A stretch of DNA of 64,000 bases from Saprospiraceae bacterium (GCA_016714985.1 JADKBS010000001.1:267001-331000), one strand, 5' to 3'; shown: positions 44,113 to 52,761, counted from the stretch's first letter. Translations and numbers: made by a program. Notes: generated by a model from the sequence alone, not told the origin.

Positions 44113-44142
44113 TTTGGTTTTATCCAAAGCGCATTACATTTG
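44113..44142 (+). promoter_or_regulatory. Promoter of the SWIM-SNF2 gene
   Basis: TTTG (44113-44116), 18 nt, TACATTTG (44135-44142): both elements exact, 38 bp before the ATG. The rest of the 224-bp divergent gap shows no other clear element. Confidence 0.65.
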
Positions 44143-44180
44143 CGGCCAACCCGTAGGATAGCCACTTTTTTAGAACAACT

Positions 44181-47100
44181 ATGGCAAAAAAATATGGTGT
44201 GACGTGGTGGGGGCAGCAGTGGCTACATTCTCTTTCCCTGATTGATTATAGCAACCGCCTACCACGAGGAAAGGCACTTGCCATCACAGGCAAGGTTCGT
44301 TCGATAGAATTTAAGGGTAATCAAATCAATGCGAAGGTACAAGGTGACAAGCCGGTACCATTCCGTGTTGGTATCAGTGTGCCACTTTTCACCACGGATG
44401 AAAAAAGGCGATTATTGGAAGCCATCTTCCAACAGCCATCCTTATTGGATAAAATAAGTCGTAGGGATCTTCCGCAGGAACTGCTGAAAATCGCTGAAAT
44501 CGAACGCATTAAGATTTTCCCAGAATCTTGGAGGGATTTCTCGCTCCATTGCTCCTGCCCCGAATCGGGCGGGCCTTGCGAGCATATCTCTGCCGTCATC
44601 TATGAGATAACGGAAGAGATGGACAAGAACCAGTTCCTGATCTTCGAGATGCACGAGATGCACCTGATAAAGGAGTTGAACGACTTCTACAACCAGCTTT
44701 CGGAGAAAAAATCGGAGCAGGTGACTACCATCAACAACCTGCTGCAGCCCCTGCCTCCGTCCGCTGTACAAGACGAGGACGACGACGAGCCCAAGCCGAA
44801 AAAAGCCATTTCAGTAGCACCTGATATAGATTTCACCCTACTGCCAGAGGTGGGTGTCCACTTGATGCGCCTATTCAAGCCACAACCTGTTTTCAAAGAA
44901 ATAGACCTGATGGAAGCTGTGATTGAGTGCTACGAGAGCGCATCGGCAGCGGCGGAAATGTTCCTAAAGGGCGACTATCCACCTGCCGACATTACGGGCA
45001 GCATCGTGGCGGGCGATAAGTTGCAATTGGTGCTAGACCCTCAGCTCTTCCCTAAAAAGCTGCACGTACTGGACGAAAAGAACAAGCCCGCCAAGGCCCA
45101 TGCCGATGAGTTGCTGCACTTGCTGCTAGAATATGATCTCGAAGCGCCGGGCGATACGCACCCTACCGTTGCGGCCATGTTGGATACGATGTCCTTTTCG
45201 CTGAACCTTGCCGAGAAAGGGGCCATTCTGCCCCAGTTGTTGGCCTGCGGCCAAGGCGTTTACCGCATTCGCTGGATGCCGCTGATGGCGGTGGAAGAGG
45301 TACGTTTGGCCTTCGATAAACTGGCGGAATCGCTGCCACCTAGCTTGCTCACCGTAGAAAAGAACGGTATTCCCTTCATCTTCTCGCCTGCCGAGACTTT
45401 GAACACGCTTTGCTCGCTGTTCATCAGCGACTGTGTGCGGGAGAGCGTGAACCCCGACCCTCATTTGGTGGTGAAAATGCTGCACGGCCAACCCATTGAC
45501 GCCGTGCAAGCCATCGAAAATGAAGAAGATGCGCAGGTGCTCCAGCGATGGCTCCAGCCTTTTTACCCGCCAAGAAAGGACTTTGCCCCCGTGTTGCGGG
45601 TGGAAGACCTCGATGGCGAATACTCCATTGAACTGCTGGTGGAGCAGCGCTCGGCCCCGCTCGTGCCCCCCGTGACGTTTAGCCAGTTTTTGCAGCAAAA
45701 GCGCTTTGAGCACGTGAAGGACGACGTGGTGAAGGACATAGCTCCCCTAGCCGACATCTTCCCGCCCACCACGAAAATCCTTGCCACCGACGGCAAGTAC
45801 GTGCCCAATTACAACCCTACCCGCTTTCTTGAATTCATGGTGCAAAACCAACCCGTAGTAGCTGTTTTTGGCATCAAGACAATATTGCCGCAAGGCATGG
45901 AAACAGCGGTAACTCCAAAGGCGGCGCTGCTGGCCAAGCGCCTTAGCCGAAAAACGACGGGACACGTCCCCATAGAAGAGGCCATTGGCTTCGAGTGGCA
46001 AGTGCAGATGGGCAATGAGATGATGACCGTCAAGGAGTTCGAAAAACTGGTGCGGAACGAAGACGGCCTCGTTAAATGGCACGACAAATACGTGCTGCTC
46101 GACGAGGACGAATTGATGCGTCTCTTCGACAAACTGGAAGAGCCTCCCAAGCCTGTTGGCAACGAGCTGTTGCAAGCGTTGTTGGCTGAAGAGTATATGG
46201 GCATGGCCGTCACCGTCTCTTTGGATGCGGCAACGGTGCTGCGGGAATATACACAGCCCATCAAGACCAACCTGCCCCGTGGCCTCACCGTTGACCCCTA
46301 TCTGCACCAACTTATCGCCTTTGACTGGTTGCTGAAAAATGCCCGCCTTGGCTACGGCAGCGTATTGGCTGATGATTTGGGCCTGGGGAAAACCCTACCG
46401 GTCATTGCAGCCATCTCCAAGTTCAGAGAAGAGGGATTGCTAAAAACCCACAAGGCGCTCTTGATAGTGCCACAGGCTTTCCATGCCAACTGGCTGACGC
46501 AGCTTGAAAAGTATGCGGGCAAAATAAAGGTGGAGATGTACCGTGGTGAAGCACCTTCCATAGAGGCTGACCTGGTGCTGGCCTCCTATAATGACCTCCG
46601 CAGTGACGTCGATTTGCTTCGTGAAATGAACTGGTACTGCATCGTGCTGGACGAGGCGCAGCGCATCAAGAACCCTCATGCGGGTCTCACAAAAATGGCT
46701 AAGTCGTTGGACATAGAAGTGCGCATTGCCGTTTGCAGTTCAGAAGTGGAGAGCAGCCTTGCGTCGCTTTGGAGCCTGATGGATTTCGCAAACCCCGGCT
46801 ACCTCGGTACTTGGCGGGAGTTCACCGACCGCTTCGTGCACCCCATCCGGCGGGAGCACGAGCAGCGCCGGGCCGTACACCTGCGCAAGATTTCAGCCCC
46901 GTTCGTGCTGCGCCGCCGCAAGACCGATAAGCTCGATCTGGCCGATATGCCCAAAAAGGTGGAGCACCGACAGTACGCTACCATGATACCTGAACAGGCC
47001 GCCCTTTACGAAAACATTGCGAAGCAGGGACTGAATGCCATCATGGCCGAAAAGGAGCCGCAGCGGCGCCAGAACATTGTAGTGAAATTGGCGACAGCCC

Positions 47101-47666
47101 TCAAGCAGGTCTGCAACCACCCCTACCAATACCTGAAAAAAGGAGCCACCGTGCCAGAGCTTTCCGGCAAGGTGGAGCTGCTTTTTGCCTTGCTCGACAA
47201 TATTTACGAGAACAAGGAAAAAGTGGTGATTCTGACGCAGTACCAGGAAACGGCTGAACTGCTTGTGCGCTACCTGAAGGACGAGTTTCGCAAAGACCCC
47301 ATGCTATTGCTCGGCAGCACCAACCGCCTCGTAAGGGAACAAATGGTGGATGCCTTTCAGGCAAAAACAGAGGCCGACACCATCATCGTCTCATTGCGCA
47401 TGGGTGGCTCCGACCTCAACTTTACAACAGCCAGCCACCTCATTCATTTCGATACCTGGTGGAACCCCCTGCTCGAAGCCCATGCCAGCCGTTCCTTGCT
47501 TTCGCCCGACATCATGACTTGGCGACTCATCACCAAGTACAGCCTAGAGGAGCGGATAGACGACATGTTCCAATGGAAAAAGGAACTGGCCGAACTGACG
47601 GCTACGGATGGGGAAACGTGGTTGGGCGGGTTGAGTGATGATGAGTTGGAAGAGGTGGTTTTGTGA
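44181..47666 (+). CDS. SWIM zinc-finger SNF2-family protein with degenerate helicase motifs
   Basis: 1161 residues. A SWIM zinc finger (CSCPESGGPCEH) is near residue 124. The SNF2 ATPase part begins near 700: Walker A DDLGLGKT (about 730) and Walker B LDEAQRIKN (about 823) are present. Motif III, normally TGTPIEN, is CSSEVES (about 851); motif V, normally GGTGLNLT, is GGSDLNFT (about 1075); motif VI, normally QATDRAHRIGQ, is HASRSLLSPDI (about 1100), so the arginine finger is missing. It may bind nucleotide but is unlikely to translocate on DNA normally. Confidence 0.88.
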   Translation: MAKKYGVTWWGQQWLHSLSLIDYSNRLPRGKALAITGKVRSIEFKGNQINAKVQGDKPVPFRVGISVPLFTTDEKRRLLEAIFQQPSLLDKISRRDLPQELLKIAEIERIKIFPESWRDFSLHCSCPESGGPCEHISAVIYEITEEMDKNQFLIFEMHEMHLIKELNDFYNQLSEKKSEQVTTINNLLQPLPPSAVQDEDDDEPKPKKAISVAPDIDFTLLPEVGVHLMRLFKPQPVFKEIDLMEAVIECYESASAAAEMFLKGDYPPADITGSIVAGDKLQLVLDPQLFPKKLHVLDEKNKPAKAHADELLHLLLEYDLEAPGDTHPTVAAMLDTMSFSLNLAEKGAILPQLLACGQGVYRIRWMPLMAVEEVRLAFDKLAESLPPSLLTVEKNGIPFIFSPAETLNTLCSLFISDCVRESVNPDPHLVVKMLHGQPIDAVQAIENEEDAQVLQRWLQPFYPPRKDFAPVLRVEDLDGEYSIELLVEQRSAPLVPPVTFSQFLQQKRFEHVKDDVVKDIAPLADIFPPTTKILATDGKYVPNYNPTRFLEFMVQNQPVVAVFGIKTILPQGMETAVTPKAALLAKRLSRKTTGHVPIEEAIGFEWQVQMGNEMMTVKEFEKLVRNEDGLVKWHDKYVLLDEDELMRLFDKLEEPPKPVGNELLQALLAEEYMGMAVTVSLDAATVLREYTQPIKTNLPRGLTVDPYLHQLIAFDWLLKNARLGYGSVLADDLGLGKTLPVIAAISKFREEGLLKTHKALLIVPQAFHANWLTQLEKYAGKIKVEMYRGEAPSIEADLVLASYNDLRSDVDLLREMNWYCIVLDEAQRIKNPHAGLTKMAKSLDIEVRIAVCSSEVESSLASLWSLMDFANPGYLGTWREFTDRFVHPIRREHEQRRAVHLRKISAPFVLRRRKTDKLDLADMPKKVEHRQYATMIPEQAALYENIAKQGLNAIMAEKEPQRRQNIVVKLATALKQVCNHPYQYLKKGATVPELSGKVELLFALLDNIYENKEKVVILTQYQETAELLVRYLKDEFRKDPMLLLGSTNRLVREQMVDAFQAKTEADTIIVSLRMGGSDLNFTTASHLIHFDTWWNPLLEAHASRSLLSPDIMTWRLITKYSLEERIDDMFQWKKELAELTATDGETWLGGLSDDELEEVVL

Positions 47667-47668
47667 AA

Positions 47669-48712
47669 TTACCGCTCCGGCTTATACTTCGACTTGTCCA
47701 TTATCATTTGCGCATCCGTCAGTGCCATCAACTGCTCCAGCGAAGTTGTTGGGTTCTTCTTCATGAACGCTTTCACGATTTGCAGGCCTAGCCAGTTGGC
47801 GGTGCGGCCAGGTGCTTCCGTGGGCATGCCGGGCGAGTTCGGGCTATGCTCCACAAACTTGCGGAAGGTGCCGAAATCAGTAGAATAAAGCAAGTTTTCC
47901 GAGAAAAAATAGGCCCAGATATTCGCTTCGTTCTCTTCGCACCATTCCACTTGCGGCTGTGAGAACTCGAACTTCACACTGTCAGGGGCGTAGGGTAGCA
48001 GTTGGTCAAGCACGTACAACTCTTTGCCATTGTGAATCATATAGTCAATCATGCGGCTGCCCTTGGCCGGGCCCATCAGGTCCTGTACGAGCATCCGCAT
48101 CGACTTTGCCACGATATGGTCACGGTTGAAAGTGCGGGTCAGGTACGCCGAAAAATTGGGGTTGGAGGGGTTGTAGGTCAGGTAGGGATAATTCTCGCCA
48201 AGGTAAAAATCGAGGCCAACGCCGATGGCGTTCTCACCATACAAAAAGCCACCCACCGTGTATTCCGACAGGTAGGTGACCACCTCGCCCGATAGCGGCT
48301 GCGTGGGAAAGTGGTGTTTGAAGAACTGGAACGCCTGTTTGAAATCTTTTTCCAACCATTTCATGTCGGGATAAACAACCTGGCAGGTATCGTACAGCTT
48401 TCGCACGGCAGGGTGCGTGACGAAGCCCCGCACATATTTCAAGTGCCCCTCCGGGGCAATGGTCGAGTCGGTGGAGCCTAGCACTTGGTCGAAGAAGACG
48501 GGGGCAAAATCGGGATAGTCGGCCTCCAGCTTTTCAAGGCTGGCAGCCATGTTGTTCGAGTCGAGGTCGAAAAGCCCTTGGTCGAAGCGATGCAACTTGA
48601 CCTCCACGGGTATTCCCGAAACATCTGGAATATCTTTACCTTTGCCGCATTCGCAGGCAGTTACACAAAGCAGCAGTGCGAATAGAAGAAATAGACTGGT
48701 TCTGACGTTCAT
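47669..48712 (-). CDS. GldB-like gliding motility lipoprotein
   Basis: 347 residues with a lipoprotein signal (LFLLFALLLCVTAC). The body has the features of the GldB group: HRFDQGLFDLDSNNMAASLE, LYDTCQVVYPDMKWLEKDFK, FFKHHFPTQPLSGEVVTYLS and the late SPGMPTEAPGRTANWLGLQI segment. GldB is required for gliding in Flavobacterium; in non-gliding relatives it may serve type IX secretion or another envelope function. It is divergent from the PorT-like gene, across a duplicated repeat element. Confidence 0.8.
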   Translation of the reverse strand: MNVRTSLFLLFALLLCVTACECGKGKDIPDVSGIPVEVKLHRFDQGLFDLDSNNMAASLEKLEADYPDFAPVFFDQVLGSTDSTIAPEGHLKYVRGFVTHPAVRKLYDTCQVVYPDMKWLEKDFKQAFQFFKHHFPTQPLSGEVVTYLSEYTVGGFLYGENAIGVGLDFYLGENYPYLTYNPSNPNFSAYLTRTFNRDHIVAKSMRMLVQDLMGPAKGSRMIDYMIHNGKELYVLDQLLPYAPDSVKFEFSQPQVEWCEENEANIWAYFFSENLLYSTDFGTFRKFVEHSPNSPGMPTEAPGRTANWLGLQIVKAFMKKNPTTSLEQLMALTDAQMIMDKSKYKPER

Positions 48713-48720
48713 ATAGAGTG

Positions 48721-48878
48721 ATTGTTGAATTGTTTGATTGTTGGATTGTTAGGCACGTCCCAAAAACAATCAAGCAATTTAACAATCAAGCAATCTTAAA
48801 TTGTTGAATTGTTTGATTGTTGGATTGTTAGGCACGTCCCAAAAACAATCAAGCAATTTAACAATCAAGCAATCTTAA
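48721..48878. repeat. 79-bp hairpin element in perfect tandem duplication
   Basis: Two identical 79-bp units (48721-48799 and 48800-48878). Each has a left arm of ATTGTTNG 8-mers, a core AGGCACGTCCC and a right arm of complementary AACAATCAAGCAATTTAACA type words. It fills the space between the divergent gldB-like and PorT-like genes. Confidence 0.9.
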
Positions 48879-48891
48879 AAAACAAAGTTAG

Positions 48892-49590
48892 ATGAAAAAA
48901 ATTGTTGCAATCACCGCCTTTTTTGCACTTGCCATGAGTGCAGCATTTGCCCAAGACAATGACCTGCGGCTGGGTTTTCAGGTCAGCCCAACTTTCTCTT
49001 GGATGACTACCGATGACGACGAAATCGGCAACAACGGTACGAACCTCGGCCTGAAATTAGGCGCACGGGGCGAGATATTTTTTCGGGATAACTATGCCTT
49101 CACCATCGGCCTCGGTTTCGGCTTCAACCAAGGGGGGCAATTGTTGCACAAGAGCTTTTCAGACGTTTGGCAGAAGTCAAAAATACCCAATGGTGTCATT
49201 TACCCATTCCCTGCCAATACCGACCTTCGTTATAAGATACAGTACGTAGAGATTCCATTTGGCCTAAAGGTGCGCACCGATGAAATCGGGTTCCTGCGCT
49301 ATTACGCCGAGCTGCCCATCATCACCTTGGGCTTCAAGTCCCAAGCAAAAGGGCAGATTCAATACCAGAGCATCAACGAGGACGTGAAGGACATCAAGAA
49401 AGAGGTGACCCCACTTGCCCTCTCTTGGGGTGTTGGTGGTGGTGTTGAATACAGCGTGAACGAGTCCACATCATTGGTAGCAGGCGTCAACTACCAGCGG
49501 ATTTTCACCGATGTGACCAAGGACTATAATAATGCCGAATCCAAGGCGACGATGAATGCCATCATCCTGCACTTGGGCGTGATGTTTTAA
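48892..49590 (+). CDS. PorT-like outer-membrane beta-barrel protein
   Basis: 232 residues with a signal peptide (IVAITAFFALAMSAAFAQ). The mature part is a series of amphipathic strands (LGLKLGARGEIFFRDNYAFT, IQYVEIPFGLKVRTDE) and a closing strand ending in HLGVMF with a C-terminal Phe, typical of an 8-stranded barrel of the OMP_b-brl_2/PorT type. PorT proper belongs to type IX secretion, but this broad family also includes other barrels. Confidence 0.8.
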   Translation: MKKIVAITAFFALAMSAAFAQDNDLRLGFQVSPTFSWMTTDDDEIGNNGTNLGLKLGARGEIFFRDNYAFTIGLGFGFNQGGQLLHKSFSDVWQKSKIPNGVIYPFPANTDLRYKIQYVEIPFGLKVRTDEIGFLRYYAELPIITLGFKSQAKGQIQYQSINEDVKDIKKEVTPLALSWGVGGGVEYSVNESTSLVAGVNYQRIFTDVTKDYNNAESKATMNAIILHLGVMF

Positions 49591-49616
49591 GTTTTTTCGC
49601 ATAAACGAATTATCTG

Positions 49617-49647
49617 AAGGCTCTTGCCATTGCATGGCAGGAGCCTT
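49617..49647. terminator. Hairpin between PorT-like and MscS genes
   Basis: AAGGCTC / GAGCCTT arms with an inner TGCCA / TGGCA stem. No T run follows, so termination is uncertain. Confidence 0.4.
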
Positions 49648-49664
49648 ACTAATTTAGAAAACGC

Positions 49665-50489
49665 ATGAACGAACAACAAATCCAAGGCTACTATGACAAG
49701 GTCATAGACTTTGCCATCACCTTCGCCCCGAAACTGGCCGGGGCCATCCTCCTCCTCATCGCTGGTTTTTGGTTGGCAAAAAAGCTGGCCAACCTCTTCG
49801 CCCTCTCCCTCGAACGGGCCAAGTTCAGCAAGGAAGTGGCGCCTTTTCTTGTGTCTTTTGCGGGAGCAGCCATGAAGGTCATCGTGCTACTGGCGGCGGC
49901 GAGCATCATTGGCATCGAGACGACGAGCATCGTCGGCATACTGGCGGCGGCGGGCTTTGCCGTGGGCTTTGCCTTGCAAGGCAGCCTCAGCAATTTTGCC
50001 GCAGGCATACTCATCATGGTGTTCAAACCTTATAAAATGGGCGACATCGTGGAGTTGGCCGGCAAGTTCGGCAAGGTGGAGGACATCCACATCTTCAACA
50101 CCATCCTCGTGACGCCGGGCCTCAAGACGCAAATCGTACCAAATGGAAAGGTCATAGACGGAACCATCACCAATTTCAGCGCCAAAGGTGCCGTCCGCAT
50201 TGAGCTGAACGTGACCATGCCTTATATGGAGAGTTTTCCAAGGATAAAAGAAGTGCTGCTAAATACCTTGGATACGGTGCCGATTGTGCTAAAAAAACCT
50301 GCCCCTGAGGTGGGTATCGAGCGATTCGACAGCCACAACATCTTGGTGGCGGTGCGCCCATACGTGAAGCCGGACGACTACTGGGATGGAATTTTTGAGG
50401 TACACAAGGCCGTCAAGACAGCTTTCTACGAAAACAATGTGCACATCGCTTACTCGGATGGGATAGAACTGGGGACGATTGGGGCGTGA
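49665..50489 (+). CDS. MscS-type mechanosensitive channel
   Basis: 274 residues with three membrane helices. The pore-lining third helix and its extension read GILAAAGFAVGFALQGSLSN then FAAGILIMVFKPYKMGDIVE, the MscS hallmark, followed by the beta domain (VEDIHIFNTILVTPGLKTQI, VPNGKVIDGTITNFSAKG). It releases solutes when the membrane is stretched by osmotic down-shock. The 30 bases after its stop are the left arm of a repeat. Confidence 0.92.
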   Translation: MNEQQIQGYYDKVIDFAITFAPKLAGAILLLIAGFWLAKKLANLFALSLERAKFSKEVAPFLVSFAGAAMKVIVLLAAASIIGIETTSIVGILAAAGFAVGFALQGSLSNFAAGILIMVFKPYKMGDIVELAGKFGKVEDIHIFNTILVTPGLKTQIVPNGKVIDGTITNFSAKGAVRIELNVTMPYMESFPRIKEVLLNTLDTVPIVLKKPAPEVGIERFDSHNILVAVRPYVKPDDYWDGIFEVHKAVKTAFYENNVHIAYSDGIELGTIGA

Positions 50490-50525
50490 GAGGTATGAGG
50501 TATTGAGGTATGAGGTATGGAGGGG
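50488..50525. repeat. Left arm of a split heptad-word hairpin
   Basis: GAGGTAT words repeated four to five times right after the MscS stop codon. The complementary arm lies 490 bp away at 51013-51059, on the other side of the four-helix-bundle gene. Confidence 0.75.
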
Positions 50526-50574
50526 TGCTGTTTGAGGGAAATGATTTTTTTCAATTTTGATAAAAGGCAATGCC

Positions 50575-51093
50575 ATGGGGGACAATTTCAGCGACAAAAT
50601 CAAGCAGCTGAGGGTCAAGTATTTAGGTAATAAAGCCGCTAATTCCGAAAGCGGAAAAGTGGTGAAGGCGAAGAGTTTTGCCTTTGCGGTTAGGGTCGTA
50701 AAACTGAGGCAATACTTGAATAAAGAGAAGAAAGAATATTCGATGAGCGGCCAATTGCAGGATGCGGGCACTTCGGTCGGCTTAAATATCCGGGAAGCCT
50801 ACCGGGGTGAAAGCGGGCCTGATTTTGTCCATAAATTGGGCGTCAGCCTCAAGGAATGCAACGAAAGCCAATATTGGCTGGAATTGCTCTACGCAACCTC
50901 CTACCTCGCCGAGGCCGAATTTGAGTCCATCTATGTGGATGCACTGGAATTGGACAAAATCATCACCTCCATCATCCTGACAAAAAAAAAGCAACCTTGC
51001 CAAGAAGTAGCGCCTCCAAATACCTCATACCTCCATACCTCCATACCTCATACCTCTAACCGTGCAGCACCAATATCGGCAGCTTGGTGTTGA
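50575..51093 (+). CDS. Four-helix-bundle protein (23S rRNA intervening-sequence type)
   Basis: 172 residues from the ATG at 50575. KSFAFAVRVVKLRQYLNKEK, MSGQLQDAGTSVGLNIREAY and SLKECNESQYWLELLYATSY are the conserved helices of the S23/IVP family (TIGR02436). Such proteins are found in rRNA intervening sequences and, as AvD, in diversity-generating retroelements. No reverse transcriptase is present. The last 25 residues are translated from the right arm of the surrounding repeat, and the stop codon lies inside the convergent UspA gene. Confidence 0.85.
   Translation: MGDNFSDKIKQLRVKYLGNKAANSESGKVVKAKSFAFAVRVVKLRQYLNKEKKEYSMSGQLQDAGTSVGLNIREAYRGESGPDFVHKLGVSLKECNESQYWLELLYATSYLAEAEFESIYVDALELDKIITSIILTKKKQPCQEVAPPNTSYLHTSIPHTSNRAAPISAAWC
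51013..51059. repeat. Right arm of the split heptad-word hairpin
   Basis: CCTCATA/CCTCCAT words, complementary to the arm at 50488-50525. It overlaps the end of both the four-helix-bundle gene and the convergent UspA gene. Confidence 0.75.
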
Positions 51094-52165
51094 GTGCCAT
51101 TGACTTGGTCACGCTCTTGTGGAAGAGTTGTTCCCAGAAGTTGCGGTGCGGGCAGACCATCACCACGAGGTCAATATTGTGCTTGATGGCGTAGTCGTTC
51201 AAGCCGTCCACAACGGAGTGACCTTCGACCTTGGTAAGGCTGAAAGCGAATGAGGGATCCTCACCGTTGAAGAGCACGTTGAAGAGCCGGTTTTCAATTT
51301 CCTGGTAGCTCCTTGTATCCCCTTCCTCGGCCACGTGTACAAAGTGGATGTCGGCATGAAAGGCATTGGCCACATCCACAATCCTATGCAGGGTGGGACG
51401 CTCTGCGGCCTCGTAGTTGCTAGCGTACATGATGTGGCGGAACCCACGGAACTGCACGCCGTGCGGCACGAGCATCACGGGGCACTCGGCCCGCTGCGTG
51501 ACGTTGGTGGACACGCTGCCGAACATCTTCTCTAGGAACCCCTTCTCCCCCGTGCTTCCCATTACGATTAGGTCAACTTCTTTTCGTTGCGAAATTTGGA
51601 GGATTTCGTCAACGGCAAACCCCGTGATGACCTCTTGTTCCACTTTTACGTCTATGGCCACGCCACCAGCGGCGGCGTAGTTGAGCTCTTCTTTCACAAA
51701 GGCGTCAAGCCGCTCTTTGGCATTGCCTACGCCGTCCAAGAAGCTGTTGTTAAGCCAGTTGCTGTCTGGGTCGAATTCGGGGTGGTAAATATGCACAACC
51801 TTCACCTTGCCGCCTTGCAGTTCGGCGAGGTCGAGTGCGAACTGAAACGCCCCCTTTGCGGCAGGCGAGAAGTCGGTGGGAACGATGATGTTTTTCATGG
51901 CAAATTGTTTGAAAGCCCCTTCAACGAAGGCGTTAAGCAAAATCTTCAAATCTTCTGAGGGCGGAACGAGTTTTTGAAGCACCACCGTGCCGTCCACTAC
52001 CAATGCTGGAATGCCGTTGATACGGTATTTCATCAGCCGCTCCATTTCTGATACATTTTCCACGGCAGCCCTGATACCCAAAGCGGCAAGCGCCTCGAGT
52101 ACATTGGAGCGGAGTTGGCGGGTCTGGGCACTCCCCTCGATGCCAAGGATTTGAATTGTGGTCAT
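51056..52165 (-). CDS. Thioredoxin-fold + tandem UspA stress protein
   Basis: 369 residues. Residues 1-85 resemble the small thioredoxin-like (redox-active disulfide 2) family: ALAALGIRAAVENVSEMERL, YRINGIPALVVDGTVV. The CxxC site is replaced by SAQT (Ser12, Thr15), so no disulfide chemistry is possible. Two universal stress protein domains follow: NIIVPTDFSPAAKGAFQFAL (about 92-235, with VMGSTGEKGFLEKMFGSVST as nucleotide loop) and a second, more diverged one to the end. It is 16 bp downstream of the CBS gene and probably in the same transcript. Confidence 0.88.
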   Translation of the reverse strand: MTTIQILGIEGSAQTRQLRSNVLEALAALGIRAAVENVSEMERLMKYRINGIPALVVDGTVVLQKLVPPSEDLKILLNAFVEGAFKQFAMKNIIVPTDFSPAAKGAFQFALDLAELQGGKVKVVHIYHPEFDPDSNWLNNSFLDGVGNAKERLDAFVKEELNYAAAGGVAIDVKVEQEVITGFAVDEILQISQRKEVDLIVMGSTGEKGFLEKMFGSVSTNVTQRAECPVMLVPHGVQFRGFRHIMYASNYEAAERPTLHRIVDVANAFHADIHFVHVAEEGDTRSYQEIENRLFNVLFNGEDPSFAFSLTKVEGHSVVDGLNDYAIKHNIDLVVMVCPHRNFWEQLFHKSVTKSMALNTKLPILVLHG

Positions 52166-52181
52166 GCCTTAAGCGGATGAT

Positions 52182-52640
52182 TTAGTGCATCTGTTGTGCT
52201 TTCTTATAATTTTCAAGTGGTATCGGTTCGCTTTCAATAGCACTGATAATGTCGAATGTGGTCACAATGCCCACGAGTTCGTTGTTGTCCACCACGGGTA
52301 TAGCGTGAAAACGGTTGACTAGGAACACTTCAAGCGCTGTACGGATTGGGTCGGTGCTTTCTACCTTGGCAAGGCCCTTGGTCATGATCTCCTCTGCTCT
52401 CCAGGAACGAAGCCGAGTTTCATCAATGAACTTGTCCATTTCGTTGCCTTTGAAGCCGTGGAGGAAATGCAGGAAGTCGGTCTTGCTGATGATGCCCTCG
52501 ATGTGCTTGTACCGAACAACTGGAATGTGGTGTATCTTGTGCTGGTCAAAGATTGCTTTGACCTCCATCAAGCTGTCGTCAGGTGCAACTGTCAACAACT
52601 TGGATGACATAATGGTGGAGATTGGTGCAATTACGTTCAT
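52182..52640 (-). CDS. Tandem CBS-domain protein
   Basis: 152 residues made of two CBS repeats (LLTVAPDDSLMEVKAIFDQH, HIPVVRYKHIEGIISKTDFL; then IRTALEVFLVNRFHAIPVVD, NELVGIVTTFDIISAIES). Paired CBS domains usually bind adenine nucleotides and report energy state. It is followed by the thioredoxin-fold/UspA gene in the same direction and is divergent from the heme-PAS-like kinase. This grouping recalls the USP and CBS (Hrp1) genes of the mycobacterial DosR regulon (analogy only). Confidence 0.9.
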   Translation of the reverse strand: MNVIAPISTIMSSKLLTVAPDDSLMEVKAIFDQHKIHHIPVVRYKHIEGIISKTDFLHFLHGFKGNEMDKFIDETRLRSWRAEEIMTKGLAKVESTDPIRTALEVFLVNRFHAIPVVDNNELVGIVTTFDIISAIESEPIPLENYKKAQQMH

Positions 52641-52730
52641 TTTTCATTCTTTTGTGCTCCACAAACCGCCATGGCTAAAACAGGTAGGTCATTTTGGATT
52701 TGTTTTGCTGTGATAGGTAATCTTTCGGGG

Positions 52731-52738
52731 CAAAGTTG
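52731..52738 (-). promoter_or_regulatory. Possible -7 element of the CBS-UspA transcript
   Basis: CAACTTTG on the minus strand, 7 of 8 to TAnnTTTG, with no recognisable -33 element. The palindrome at 52762-52773 would be centred near -42, where an activator replaces a missing upstream element in class II promoters. Confidence 0.35.
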
Positions 52739-52761
52739 CGTCGGGCAGGGACGGTGGGCGA

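Noticed and set aside
48721..48878. The tandem 79-bp repeats as plasmid- or phage-type iterons/origin.
   Set aside because: There are no replication genes nearby, and the unit is a hairpin with inverted arms like the other intergenic elements.
50575..51093. The four-helix-bundle gene as the AvD part of a diversity-generating retroelement.
   Set aside because: No reverse transcriptase, no template/variable repeat pair and no target gene were found nearby.
51056..52165. An active redox function for the thioredoxin-like N-terminal domain.
   Set aside because: Both cysteines of the CxxC site are replaced (SAQT).
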